A DNA stretch of 64,000 nt from Bacillota bacterium (GCA_017889635.1 JAGGAC010000006.1:1-64000); one strand, 5' to 3'; shown: positions 1 to 8,399, counted from the first letter of the stretch. Notes: generated from the letters alone by a model not told the origin. Made by a program: numbers and translations.

Positions 1-1025
1 GCCTTATTGAACAGGTATTGGCGGAAGGAAAAGCTGATATTGTTTCAATAGCGAGAGGTTCAATTGCTGACGCTGAACTTGTCAATAAGGCATATGAAGG
101 AATGGCTGATGAGATTATACCATGCATAAAATGCTTCCATTGTCTTGATTATGCCAAAGCTCCTGAATTCGGATGCTCCGTGAATCCTACTGTTGGGCGT
201 GAGTTTCGGTTACCCTTTTTGATTCCGCCATTAGGCGAAAAAAAGAAGGTGATTATAATTGGGGGCGGGCCTGCTGGGATGGAGGCTGCTATTGTGGCCA
301 AAAGACGTGGCCATGATGTTAAAATAATTGAGAAAAGCCAACGGCTTGGCGGGAAACTGGTTTTTTCAGAAACTACGGATTTCAAATATGATCTGGAGAA
401 ATTCAGGCAGTATCTTATACATATGGTTGATAAACTAGGCATAGAGGTAAAAACAAATACAGAAGCGACGGCTGAAATGGTAAAAGCTGAAAAAGCAGAT
501 GTTGTGTTGGTTGCTGTTGGCGCAGACCCAATAATTCCTTTATTGCAAGGTGTAAAGAACAAAAATGTAATGCTGGCTGAGAGGGCACATGCAGATATTA
601 ATAGTGTTGGGGAAAAAGTTGTTGTAATTGGCGGTGGACAAGTAGGGTGCGAAGTTGCTCTTCACCTTGCGTCGAACGGAAAAAAAGTTTCCCTGGTTGA
701 AATGGCTGAATACTTGGCCAGTGATGCTATGTTTTTGCCAAGAGAAGCACTAATTGACCGGTTAGTAAAAAATGTTCAATGCTACACTAGTACAAGTTGT
801 ATATGCATAAATGAAGATAGCTTGATATGTAAAAACGCCGCAGGAAATGAGTTTATTATGGAAGCTGATACAGTCGTTTTAGCTGTAGGCATGATACCCC
901 GCTTGGATATTGCTGAATTATTCCGAGAAACTGCCCATATTGTCCGCTGGATAGGAGACTGTGTTGAACCCCGAAATGTCAGGGCTGCTATTCGTGATGC
1001 ATTTGATGCTGCAAGTCAACTTTAA
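1..1025 (+). CDS. NADH:flavin oxidoreductase / 2-enoate reductase-like protein, C-terminal part
   Basis: The reading frame is already open at base 3, so the N-terminal flavin-binding TIM barrel lies outside the window. The visible part starts at the end of the barrel and carries a cysteine cluster (CIKCFHC followed 11 residues later by another Cys) that binds a 4Fe-4S centre in the 2-enoate reductase/BaiCD family. It is followed by an FAD dinucleotide fold (IIIGGGPAGMEAA) and a nested NAD(P)H fold (VVVIGGGQVGCEVA). Such enzymes reduce activated C=C bonds using NADH in the cytoplasm. The C-terminus is intact, ending in the usual GDCVEP and ARDAFDAA-like motifs. The neighbouring MFS carrier, FAD oxidase and amidohydrolase suggest catabolism of an organic acid, but the substrate cannot be read from the sequence. 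Confidence 0.85.
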   Translation, partial: LIEQVLAEGKADIVSIARGSIADAELVNKAYEGMADEIIPCIKCFHCLDYAKAPEFGCSVNPTVGREFRLPFLIPPLGEKKKVIIIGGGPAGMEAAIVAKRRGHDVKIIEKSQRLGGKLVFSETTDFKYDLEKFRQYLIHMVDKLGIEVKTNTEATAEMVKAEKADVVLVAVGADPIIPLLQGVKNKNVMLAERAHADINSVGEKVVVIGGGQVGCEVALHLASNGKKVSLVEMAEYLASDAMFLPREALIDRLVKNVQCYTSTSCICINEDSLICKNAAGNEFIMEADTVVLAVGMIPRLDIAELFRETAHIVRWIGDCVEPRNVRAAIRDAFDAASQL

Positions 1026-1050
1026 AATGTAAGAAGGAGTAAAGCGTTTT

Positions 1051-1809
1051 ATGTACAAAGCAAATGTATTGAGTCGTGGCTTTAAAACACTAATACTTGT
1101 GGTCTTCTTATTAGCCGTTGCCGTTCCTGTGTATGCAGAAGATTTATGGCTGAAAGACCCGGCGACAGGATTTAAGGTATGGGATCCTTCGTATCTTGAT
1201 AATCGAACCTTTACCTGGACTGGCGGTTGTAAAAGTGGCTATGTTGATGGCAAGGGAACTTTGACTGTCTATTATCGCGGACAAGCTTCAAGGCAATATG
1301 AAGGTACATACGTCATTGGAAGATTAAGCGGCCAAGGGGTACTGATTACGTATGACGGTCATGACACCTCACATTATGAAGGCGAATTGCGTAACGGCGA
1401 GAGGCATGGCAAAGGTGTCATGGTTATGCAGGACGGCACGCGGTATGAAGCTGATTGGGAATACAACAATATTAATGGCCGGGCAACTGTGATCTGGCCT
1501 ACAGGCGAGAGGCTTGAAGGTACATTTAAAATGGGCTTGACTGGTGAAGGAGTTAAGGTATGGCCTAACGGTGATCGCTATGAAGGCGGATTTATTGTCG
1601 GGGCGAGAAGTAGTGAAGGAATTATGATCTTTGCTGATGGAACGCGCTATAAAGGAAACTGGCAGGATGATAAGTGCGAGGGCTATGGCGAAATAAGTAA
1701 AGATGGAAGAATTATCAGAAGAGGCTGGTTTTTTGAAAACCAGTTTGTTGGAACAGAAGAAGTGTACAGAGACAGACAGGACCAGCGAGACTTGGAATAC
1801 GACGACTAG
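1051..1809 (+). CDS. secreted MORN-repeat protein
   Basis: The 252-residue protein has an N-terminal signal peptide: a basic start, a hydrophobic stretch at about residues 12-27, and a likely cleavage after the VYA-E site. The rest consists of about six MORN-type repeats, recognisable as YEG-x5-G-x-G followed by a DG or NG turn (for example YEGTYVIGRLSGQG and YEGELRNGERHGKG). MORN repeats form an elongated beta scaffold, often for lipid or protein contacts; no catalytic domain is visible. A ribosome binding site (AAGGAG, about 1034-1039) precedes the ATG. It lies 25 bp after the oxidoreductase and may be co-transcribed with it. A perfect inverted repeat follows and probably ends the unit. Function is unknown. 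Confidence 0.75.
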   Translation: MYKANVLSRGFKTLILVVFLLAVAVPVYAEDLWLKDPATGFKVWDPSYLDNRTFTWTGGCKSGYVDGKGTLTVYYRGQASRQYEGTYVIGRLSGQGVLITYDGHDTSHYEGELRNGERHGKGVMVMQDGTRYEADWEYNNINGRATVIWPTGERLEGTFKMGLTGEGVKVWPNGDRYEGGFIVGARSSEGIMIFADGTRYKGNWQDDKCEGYGEISKDGRIIRRGWFFENQFVGTEEVYRDRQDQRDLEYDD

Positions 1810-2183
1810 GCCATAGTATGGATGGGGTGTGGGCTATAGTAGAACGTAAATATTAATAAATTAAGTACAAAATTATAGCACAGTAAAACTGCTAAGTTTT
1901 ACTGTGCTATAATTGTTTGTTTAGCCAGTAAATTAATACTTCTATACTTGTTGGCTGTATTGCCTAGAAGCATAGCGGTCGTATGAATAGTGTGGGGGTG
2001 AAGCAATATGCTATTTACAGATTTAAGGACATTAGTGAAAAAAGGAATTGTACTAAAATTGAGAATTATTGTAAAATAATCCAATAAAGGTATATATCAA
2101 TGGCTTGGGGATTTGAGGTAGTTTTTGTAAGCGTGTCAGCGAGTTGACTATGTTATCTCAAAAATCTGATGAAGGAAGGTATT
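1810..2183. other. intergenic stretch with inverted repeat and one tiny ORF
   Basis: No recognisable gene. It contains the 20-bp inverted repeat at 1871-1914. A 23-codon ORF at 2008-2079 starts with ATG, encodes a basic, hydrophobic peptide and has a GGGGGTG upstream. I cannot tell whether it is translated. The last bases hold the ribosome binding site of the MFS gene. Confidence 0.4.
1871..1914. terminator. perfect 20-bp inverted repeat, probable terminator
   Basis: Arms 1871-1890 and 1895-1914 are exact reverse complements around a 4-base loop. The stem is AT-rich and is followed by a short T-rich run. It lies 62 bp after the MORN gene. A bidirectional terminator is the simplest reading. 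Confidence 0.6.
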
Positions 2184-3515
2184 ATGTTGGATAAGGAAAA
2201 GATGTTTAGTAGTTTAAAATCTTACAGATGGCCAATGTATATTGTCGTATGTATTGCGTATATGCTTACCCCGTTTCACCGAATGGCGCCAGCAATTATG
2301 GGACCGGAATTAATAAAAGACCTATGCCTCAATGCTGTTGATTTTGGATTATTGGGAATGTCATTTGTATGGGCTTTTGCATTAGCTCAGGCTCCCATTG
2401 GTGCGTTGCTAGATAAATTCGGCGCTCGTAGTGGAACTACTATAGTATTAATTATGACAGCAATTGGAAGTTTGATTTTCTGTTGGGCAGAATCTTTGTT
2501 TTTGGTTATTATCGGACGAATTGTAATTGCGATTGCATTAGCTGGATTCCTTATTGGTGGAGCAAAGATAATTGCTGAATGGTACACTACAAAGGAATAT
2601 CCAACCATGTGGGGCTTGTTTATGGGACTTGGTACGATTGGCGGTATTGGAGCAACTACGCCACTGCAATTTATGATGGAAAGTTGCGGCTGGCGATATT
2701 CTTTTGTGATAATTGCTGTAATCAGTCTAGCGGTGGCCGGTTTGGCTTATATGTTATTGAAGAATCATCCGACTGATATTGGATTACTTCCGGCTGATGA
2801 GTTAGCTGATGAAGCCGTCATTAAGGTTCAATCAGAAGTTCAGCAAATTAATTGGAAGAAATCGTTTAAAGAAATGGTATCTATGCCTAAAATCTGGGCA
2901 TCTGGATTTCTCGCGTTGGGAGTTAATTCTAGTGGCCAGGTTCTTGCTTCATTATGGGGCGGTGTTTATTTAGCTGATGTGTATAACTTACCCAAGCAGG
3001 TTATTGGTGATATACTGCTTTGGTCGGCTCTTGGGATGGTATTTGGTTGTGTTGCATCTGGGTGGTTTATTAGAAAAATAAAAATTTCCGGGGTATTAGT
3101 AATTGGTACAGTGGTATTTCTAGCTATCTGGCTTTATATGGTGATTAATATCCGGACGCTTAGTGTAATGGATTTAAAAGTTAGCTTAGGTATCTTAGGT
3201 TTTGTGCAGATGTTTGTTATATCGGCAAATTTTACGTTGATTAAGGAATTAGTTTCAAGTTCTCAACTTGGCACAGCTATGGGAGTGGTAAACGGATTTA
3301 CTTGGATATTTGGTGCTGGGCTTTTTCAGCAAATTTGGGGTATTATCATAAATTATATTTCTAAAGGGATTAAACCTTATCCTGTGGACGCTTTCCAGGT
3401 TGCCATGTGGATACAGGTAGTTGTTTTGGTCATTAGTGTGGCTTGTGCTTTCTATTTTGCAAAAATATTAGGAAAACCTGTTGAAAGCTTAAAAAAACAA
3501 GTTTCAGAAATTTAG
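2184..3515 (+). CDS. MFS transporter (organic anion type)
   Basis: The 443-residue membrane protein has about 12 predicted helices and the MFS loop 2-3 signature in the form GALLDKFGARSG. The general style (a helix-rich N-half with FLIGGAKIIAEWY, and a WRYSF segment before helix 6) fits the anion:cation symporter/organic acid permease branch. I chose the ATG at 2184 over the in-frame ATG at 2169 because AAGGAAGG (2172-2179) is correctly spaced only for the later start. It lies between a flavoenzyme and a broken FAD-linked oxidase, so it probably imports the acid those enzymes used. Substrate unknown. Confidence 0.85.
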   Translation: MLDKEKMFSSLKSYRWPMYIVVCIAYMLTPFHRMAPAIMGPELIKDLCLNAVDFGLLGMSFVWAFALAQAPIGALLDKFGARSGTTIVLIMTAIGSLIFCWAESLFLVIIGRIVIAIALAGFLIGGAKIIAEWYTTKEYPTMWGLFMGLGTIGGIGATTPLQFMMESCGWRYSFVIIAVISLAVAGLAYMLLKNHPTDIGLLPADELADEAVIKVQSEVQQINWKKSFKEMVSMPKIWASGFLALGVNSSGQVLASLWGGVYLADVYNLPKQVIGDILLWSALGMVFGCVASGWFIRKIKISGVLVIGTVVFLAIWLYMVINIRTLSVMDLKVSLGILGFVQMFVISANFTLIKELVSSSQLGTAMGVVNGFTWIFGAGLFQQIWGIIINYISKGIKPYPVDAFQVAMWIQVVVLVISVACAFYFAKILGKPVESLKKQVSEI

Positions 3516-3592
3516 TAGCTTAATACTAGATTTTAGTATCAATTTTATCTTGTTCAGTCGATATTCATATAAGATTGTGGGAGATGGTATAA

Positions 3593-4923
3593 ATGCAGAA
3601 GTATAATTCAGTAAGTGGAAAAGTGATTTATCAGCTTAAAGAAATAGTGGGTGATAAATATGTATATACTGACAATGAGAAAATGGAACCGTATTCGCAT
3701 GATGAAGTAGCTGGTTCTGAATACATGCAATATCCAGAAGTAGTTGTATTGCCGGAGACTGCAGAGCAAATTGCAGCAATCGTAAGACTTGCTAATGAAA
3801 ACATCATTCCGATTGTACCGCGCGGAGCCGGAACTGGACTGTCATGTGCTGCTGTTCCGTTTTTACGAGGTATTGTTGTATCGGTTGAACGATTAAATAA
3901 AATCATCGAGCTTGATACTACCAATATGTTTATAGTCGTGGAGCCAGGTGTAACCACAGATTATATTCAAAAAACGGCAAATGCTTCCGGATTTTTATAT
4001 GCCGGCGATCCAAGCAGTGGCGATAGCTCTTTTATTGGGGGTAATGTTGCTACTAATGCTGGAGGAAATAAAGCTGTTAAATATGGGACGACACGCCGCC
4101 AGATATATGGTCTTGAATTTGTTAGTCCTCAAGGTAAAATTATAACTCTTGGGGGTAAATGTGTTAAAGATACTACTGGCTATAACCTTTTTCAGCTTTT
4201 GATTGGCTCAGAAGGTACGTTGGGAATTATTACAAAAATATACATTAAATTAATTCCACTGCCAGAGCATTCGATGAATTTATTGGCTATTTTTCCTGAT
4301 TTAGTATCGGCAATTCAAACGGTTCCAAAGATTATGTCTGCCGGTGTGGCTCCAGTATCAGTGGAGTTTATGGATAATCTGGTTGTTCAAAACTGCGAGG
4401 ATTTTTTACGTGAAAAATTACCTCATAGTGACGATGGATATTATATCATTGTACAGATTGAAGGCAATAATGAAGAAGTACTGGAAGATCAATGCGTAAC
4501 TATTGATGAAATATGTATGGCTAGCGGTGCAATAACTGTATTAGTAGCTGATTCTTCGAAAATTTGGAAAGCAAGAAAATGTGTAGCAGAAGCTGATCGG
4601 GCACGCAGTCTTATTTTTGCCAGTGAAGATTTAGTAGTTCCGATGTCGGCAGTATCGCAGGCTGTACAAAAGGTAGTGGAAATAGGGAAAAAGTATGGGG
4701 TGCGCGTCCATTGTGCAGGACATGCTGGTGATGGTAATGTTCATGCTAATATTCTAAAAGAAGATATACCTGAAGATAAATGGCATGAAATAGTACCGCA
4801 AAGCGCAAAGATTTATTAGCTCAATTTATTGATCCGGATGAATTGGAAATGATGCGGGCAATTAAGCTGGCTCTAGATCCTAAGCTTATTATGAATCCAG
4901 GGAAAATATTTGATGTGTTTTAA
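3593..4923 (+). pseudogene. FAD-linked oxidase, GlcD/lactate dehydrogenase type, disrupted
   Basis: The first frame (3593-4819) encodes a PCMH-type FAD-binding domain with the PRGAGTGLS motif, a PSSGDSSFIGGNVATNAGG block and KYGTTRR, then most of the FAD-oxidase C-terminal domain up to HCAGHAGDGNVHANI. It then stops after SAKIY. The true C-terminus continues in another frame from about 4804 (RKDLLAQFIDPDELEMMRAIK, then ALDP and MNPGKIF) to the TAA at 4921-4923. Between the two, the region that should hold the conserved GEHGIG motif, about 25 residues, is missing. The gene has therefore lost an internal block and changed frame. It would be an FAD enzyme oxidising a 2-hydroxy acid, paired with the MFS carrier upstream. 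It is non-functional as written, unless the gap is an assembly error. Confidence 0.85.
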
Positions 4924-5080
4924 AATGGTGGGGAGATTGCTTGAAGACCAATAACCACTGAGATTAAGAGCTATGTAACAGAAAAGAATCCGCAGTAGTT
5001 TGGAAAATGCATGATTGTAGCTGCGGGCTATGGGAAAACTTCGTCGTAAAGGAAGTCACCGTCAACCATCAGAAAAGGGG

Positions 5081-5128
5081 TATTATAGGCGGAATTAGTT
5101 GCGAAAGCAACTAATTCCGCCTATAATA
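5081..5128. terminator. perfect 22-bp inverted repeat with GAAA loop
   Basis: Arms 5081-5102 and 5107-5128 are exact reverse complements closed by a GAAA tetraloop. It lies about 160 bp after the broken oxidase and directly abuts a second palindrome. A transcription terminator or attenuator is likely, although no strong T-run follows. Confidence 0.55.
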
Positions 5129-5150
5129 TACTTGCGTACGCAAGTATATT
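5125..5150. promoter_or_regulatory. 26-bp perfect palindrome, operator candidate
   Basis: The sequence 5125-5150 is its own reverse complement with no loop, centred on CGTACG. It overlaps the end of the preceding hairpin by four bases and ends 40 bp before the amidohydrolase start. A loop-free palindrome at this position suits binding of a dimeric repressor better than a terminator. No regulator gene is adjacent, so the factor is unknown. Confidence 0.4.
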
Positions 5151-5190
5151 GCCAATTTGTTATGAAATAAATTGACGGAGGTGTTGCTCA

Positions 5191-6243
5191 ATGATTGTTG
5201 ATATTGACATTGACTATGTTCCTGAAAACTTATTTACGAACGAGAAGATTTTAAACGGATTTCTGGAATGTGTGCCAAGGACATTTGGTGAAGTTGCCTA
5301 TTTAGGCATGGTTCCGGGCACTGATAGACGCCAAATTGTTCTAGAGAAACCAGCAGGATATGAAAACCTGAATTATGCAGAAGGTCAGTACAGCTTAGAA
5401 GTGAAATTGCAGGATATGGCTGAAGCCGGGGTAGATGTGGGAATTCTGCGTCTCCCCGTCTGGCATGAGTGGCTGCCAACTGAAATGTGCCGTATTGTTA
5501 ATGATGGGTTAGCTGATATGGTAAAGCGCAGTAATGGTAAGTTGCTGGCTAATGCAATTCTTCCTCCTTGGGCAACAAAAGAGTGTGTCTACGAATTAGA
5601 ACGATGCGTTAAGGAACTGGGGATGGTTGGGGTACAGTTAACTTGTCATTATGGCAAACTGTATTTGGATCATGAAATATTTAAGCCGTACTTCAAAATT
5701 CTCAATGCTCTCAATCTGCCTGTTATAGTCCATCATACACCGGTTCCTGTTGAATATGAATCAATAAAAGATTACACAAATCAGCGCAGATTTTATGGCA
5801 GATGTATTGATCAAGGGATTGCTGTAGGAAGAGAACTCTTTAGCGATATGTTTGAACAATTTCCAAACCTGAAATTAATTCATACTATGTTGGGCGGAGC
5901 TTTCTACGCTTTTCAAAATATTTTGCTTCCGAATGTCTCAAAAACTGGTGAAGCTATGGAACGTTTCAAGACAGATTCAGACAGACATAGAGGTTATCTG
6001 AAGAATAATTTGTATTTTGATATGTCGCATGCATTACCTTGGGGTAAAGAACAATTAGAGTGTGCGATCAAAGTATGTGGTGCCGATCATGTCTTATTTG
6101 CATCTTCGTATCCGGTAAGACGTGAGTGGCTACTCAAAGGCGTAGATTTTGTTAAAAGTCTGAATATCAGCGAAGAAGAGAAGTCTTTGGTTTTGGGCGG
6201 AAATGCACAAAAACTATTTAATATTAAAAAAATAGCTATATAA
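5191..6243 (+). CDS. amidohydrolase-2 family protein with altered metal site
   Basis: The 350-residue protein has the fold pattern of the PF04909 amidohydrolases (ACMSD and related decarboxylases or hydrolases): a beta-1 start, a LPVIVHHT strand, FPNLKLIHTMLGGAF, and a C-terminal GADHVLFASSYP block ending in GNAQKLF. Two usual metal ligand sites are changed. The N-terminal HxH or DxH is D6-I-D8, and the late Asp of the SDYP motif is Ser (ASSYP). The protein may therefore be metal-free, bind metal differently, or be a non-catalytic relative. The start is supported by GGAGGTG about 9 bp upstream of the ATG. It stands alone after two palindromes; context suggests organic-acid metabolism. Confidence 0.75.
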   Translation: MIVDIDIDYVPENLFTNEKILNGFLECVPRTFGEVAYLGMVPGTDRRQIVLEKPAGYENLNYAEGQYSLEVKLQDMAEAGVDVGILRLPVWHEWLPTEMCRIVNDGLADMVKRSNGKLLANAILPPWATKECVYELERCVKELGMVGVQLTCHYGKLYLDHEIFKPYFKILNALNLPVIVHHTPVPVEYESIKDYTNQRRFYGRCIDQGIAVGRELFSDMFEQFPNLKLIHTMLGGAFYAFQNILLPNVSKTGEAMERFKTDSDRHRGYLKNNLYFDMSHALPWGKEQLECAIKVCGADHVLFASSYPVRREWLLKGVDFVKSLNISEEEKSLVLGGNAQKLFNIKKIAI

Positions 6244-6376
6244 GAATGGCTCAAAGCGCGAGTTGCAAATAATGTATTTCGCAACTGTCAAACATCCAAT
6301 AGTAAAATGTTATTACGGCGTGGTTACACCAATAATGCTATTGACCGTCTCGGCTTTGGCAAACACCAAAAATATC

Positions 6377-6425
6377 GATACTCTTAAAGATCCAACTTGA
6401 TTCAAGTTGGATCTTTAAGAGTATC
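6377..6425. terminator. perfect 24-bp inverted repeat
   Basis: Arms 6377-6400 and 6402-6425 are exact reverse complements around one unpaired base. It lies 134 bp beyond the amidohydrolase stop. No T-run follows. It could terminate the amidohydrolase transcript or be a protein-binding palindrome. Confidence 0.5.
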
Positions 6426-6650
6426 TGTAGGCAGTTTTAATGCGTAGGCAGATGGGTATCTTTTTGGGTGTTAATTTATTAATTCTGAATTACTTCGCTT
6501 GTGGTACAAATAATCACAATGATCAATATATAATATGGGTATTTTAAAATAGCGAGTTTGTATTAAAATTAAACTGGGAATTGTTAACGATAGGTGAAGA
6601 ATACTTATTATCTGTGTTAGAAGAGTATTGTGGATTCAGGAGGAATTACA

Positions 6651-6767
6651 ATGGCCGGTATATGTAAATGAGATAGTTCTCGGTGCAAATGTGATGGATA
6701 TCAAAATCTTATTTCTATGCGGCTAGTCTTGGAAACCTACATAAATATTACTGTTAGGGTGGAGTGA
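6651..6767 (+). other. small ORF with strong RBS and in-frame TGA after codon 6
   Basis: AGGAGGAATTACA precedes ATG at 6651. Translation reads MAGICK, then TGA, then stays open in the same frame for 32 more codons (DSSRCKCDGYQNLIS onward) to a second TGA at 6765-6767. The cysteine-rich continuation (C-K-stop-D-S-S-R-C-K-C) could be a broken small gene, a short leader peptide, or a selenocysteine or readthrough case. I see no convincing SECIS-type hairpin just after the first TGA and no selenocysteine genes in the window. It ends 9 bp before the FliB-type gene. Confidence 0.3.
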
Positions 6768-6776
6768 GAACATTAA

Positions 6777-7727
6777 ATGTATATCTATTTGGATATTGTC
6801 CAGGGGTTTAGCTGTGAGATGTGTGGAACATGTTGCCGTAGGGATTGGTCGGTAACGGTGGATAAAGAAAGTTTTCTTCGCAACAGAGATTACTTTGGTG
6901 CCAGCGGCAGGACTGAGGAATTCGGGCAGGCTTTTGTGCGGCTTGAAACTAATAGGGCATTGGGCGAATATGCATATATTAAAAAGCAGGATGATGGCGG
7001 TTGCTGTTTTCTTGGTAAGGATAATCTTTGCCGCCTGCATCGCGAGGCCGGACATCAACATCTGGACAGTGTCTGCCAGACTTTTCCGCGGTATCCGATG
7101 GATAGCGAACGGGCAGTAGAAGTGACGCTGAGTTTCAGTTGTCCGGCGGTGCTTAAGAAAATTGAAAGATGGGAGCCGCTTGAGGTTATTCGATCGGAGA
7201 GCCTTCCGATAGTGGTTAATTCGGACAGTTATGTTGTTTCGGTTTATCCGAGCCAGCAGCAGGGCTTTACTCCGCTTCGGTATTATTTTGAATTGGAGCA
7301 TCATTTTATTGATATTATACAGTGCCGTGGCCTGGACCTGGAGGAACGGATCAGTCTGGTTACTAGTACTGTTGATGTTATAGAAAAAATCAGCCACGAT
7401 GAGAGGTTTGGCGAGCTACTGCGCAAGACTATTAATGACAATTATGATTTCATGGACCAGGCAGTGGCGAAAGATATCTCGCTGGCAGATGTTCTGGTGG
7501 AACATTTCTTTGTTAATTTTATCTTTAAGAAACCATTTTATATCTATGGTCTACGATCTGGAGCAAAAATAATGTTGGAGATGTGGCAGACAATCAAGTC
7601 TTGCCGGCAGGGTGTGACAGAGCCGATGGAGGAAAGGACGAAAATTTTTGCGGCGGTGATGGGGCTGGAATTGAAATATAGTCATAACAGGCAGAGTGTG
7701 TCCAGCTGGCTTGCAAGGAGCAATTAG
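6777..7727 (+). CDS. FliB-type lysine N-methylase / YkgJ-like cysteine cluster protein
   Basis: The 316-residue protein opens with FSCEMCGTCCRRDW, the CxxCGxCC cluster of the YkgJ/FliB families. It continues with CCFLGKDNLCRLH and VCQTFPRYP, the pattern of flagellin lysine-N-methylases, which methylate surface lysines of flagellin. The conserved cysteines probably bind an Fe-S cluster or zinc. The C-terminal half (EHFFVNFIFKKPFYIYG) matches the helical tail of FliB proteins as I remember it. The family is usually nearer 400 residues, so this one is short. No flagellar gene is nearby, so the target protein is not shown by context. The start has only a weak GGAG at a long spacing. Confidence 0.65.
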   Translation: MYIYLDIVQGFSCEMCGTCCRRDWSVTVDKESFLRNRDYFGASGRTEEFGQAFVRLETNRALGEYAYIKKQDDGGCCFLGKDNLCRLHREAGHQHLDSVCQTFPRYPMDSERAVEVTLSFSCPAVLKKIERWEPLEVIRSESLPIVVNSDSYVVSVYPSQQQGFTPLRYYFELEHHFIDIIQCRGLDLEERISLVTSTVDVIEKISHDERFGELLRKTINDNYDFMDQAVAKDISLADVLVEHFFVNFIFKKPFYIYGLRSGAKIMLEMWQTIKSCRQGVTEPMEERTKIFAAVMGLELKYSHNRQSVSSWLARSN

Positions 7728-7755
7728 TTGTTTGGATTAGAAGGTTAGGTTGATA

Positions 7756-7784
7756 TTGCGTTTTAGGGTAAGTAAGCATATAAT
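7756..7784 (+). promoter_or_regulatory. sigma-A-type promoter of the DUF134 gene
   Basis: TTGCGT (7756-7761) and TATAAT (7779-7784) are separated by 17 bp. The palindrome at 7788-7807 would cover the transcription start. Confidence 0.55.
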
Positions 7785-7787
7785 AGG

Positions 7788-7807
7788 AAATGAGCATATG
7801 CTCATTT
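7788..7807. promoter_or_regulatory. 20-bp perfect palindrome, operator candidate
   Basis: The 20 bases are self-complementary (core TGAGCATATGCTCA). They lie between the -10 box and the ribosome binding site of a gene encoding an HTH protein. The position suggests autorepression. Confidence 0.5.
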
Positions 7808-7820
7808 GGGGTGGTTAATG

Positions 7821-8309
7821 ATGCCAAGGAAGCGCTGTTGCGGGCTGATTGATGAGATGCCAGTATGCCGGAATTTTATTCCTGGCTGCAAAACTGATAA
7901 ACAGCCGATTGTCGTTCTGCTAGAGGAAATCGAGGCAATACGATTGAAAGACAGACAGGAAATGGAACAGGCTGAATGCGCAGCGTATATGGGGGTGTCT
8001 CGGGCCACTTTTCAACGGATTTTGTACTCTGCCAGAAGAAAAATTGCTGTTGCTTTGGTTGAAGGCTGTAGCATTATAATCGAGGGAGGTAATTATATGG
8101 TGAAAAATCGGGTGTTTGAGTGTACTGACTGTGGAGAGGTTTGGGAGGTCGCGCCATGTACTGCCGGGGGCAAGCATGGATATGAAATCGCTTGTCCAAA
8201 ATGCGGCAGTATGAAGAAAATGAAGCTGGAAGGCGGAAAAAAACATACCTGCGGCGGCGCACAGAACCAGGATCATAATAAAGGCGGCTGCGGTTGCGGC
8301 GGTCACTAG
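7821..8309 (+). CDS. DUF134 family HTH protein with C-terminal zinc ribbon
   Basis: The N-terminal part (about residues 1-95) matches the DUF134 family: MPRKRCCG start, a PVCRNFIPGC segment, LEEIEAIRLKD, and a sigma-70 region-4-like helix-turn-helix (EQAECAAYMGVSRATFQRILYSARRKIA). A C-terminal extension carries CTDCGEVW, CPKCG and a Gly/Cys-rich tail (GGCGCGGH) that looks metal-binding. DUF134 proteins are often encoded near Fe-S or molybdenum-cofactor NifX-like genes; none is visible here. I prefer ATG 7821 over ATG 7818 because the GGGGTGG is better spaced. Probably a DNA-binding regulator controlling itself through the upstream palindrome. Confidence 0.8.
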   Translation: MPRKRCCGLIDEMPVCRNFIPGCKTDKQPIVVLLEEIEAIRLKDRQEMEQAECAAYMGVSRATFQRILYSARRKIAVALVEGCSIIIEGGNYMVKNRVFECTDCGEVWEVAPCTAGGKHGYEIACPKCGSMKKMKLEGGKKHTCGGAQNQDHNKGGCGCGGH

Positions 8310-8343
8310 GTTTGGTAAAAATCCATATTAAGAATATGAAGAT

Positions 8344-8365
8344 GACGGTCTCTTGAGAGGCCGTC
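8344..8365 (+). terminator. rho-independent terminator after the DUF134 gene
   Basis: A 9-bp stem (8344-8352 with 8357-8365, one G-T pair) with loop TTGA is followed by TTTTGGTTT. Confidence 0.75.
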
Positions 8366-8399
8366 TTTTGGTTTGCAGGGGCAGTCGTGAAAGGCAAAT

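Larger units (their letters stand above)
6244..6776. other. long intergenic stretch with degraded coding traces
   Basis: No intact gene. A short frame around 6285-6390 reads MLLRRGYTNNAID and weakly resembles the C-terminus of membrane dipeptidases (RGYSEEDI pattern), so it may be a relic; this is uncertain. A perfect 24-bp inverted repeat sits at 6377-6425. A six-codon ORF with an excellent ribosome binding site starts at 6651 (separate entry). Confidence 0.35.

Noticed and set aside
6669-6720. SECIS element for a selenoprotein
   Set aside because: Only weak base pairing (GATA/TATC) follows the TGA; no stable stem with a conserved loop.
6723-7397. 224-residue minus-strand ORF
   Set aside because: It is antisense to the FliB-type gene, has no ribosome binding site, and shows no protein-like motif; the plus-strand cysteine motifs are convincing.
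7920-8397. Overlapping minus-strand ORFs of 107-128 codons
   Set aside because: Antisense shadows of the DUF134 gene and its terminator.
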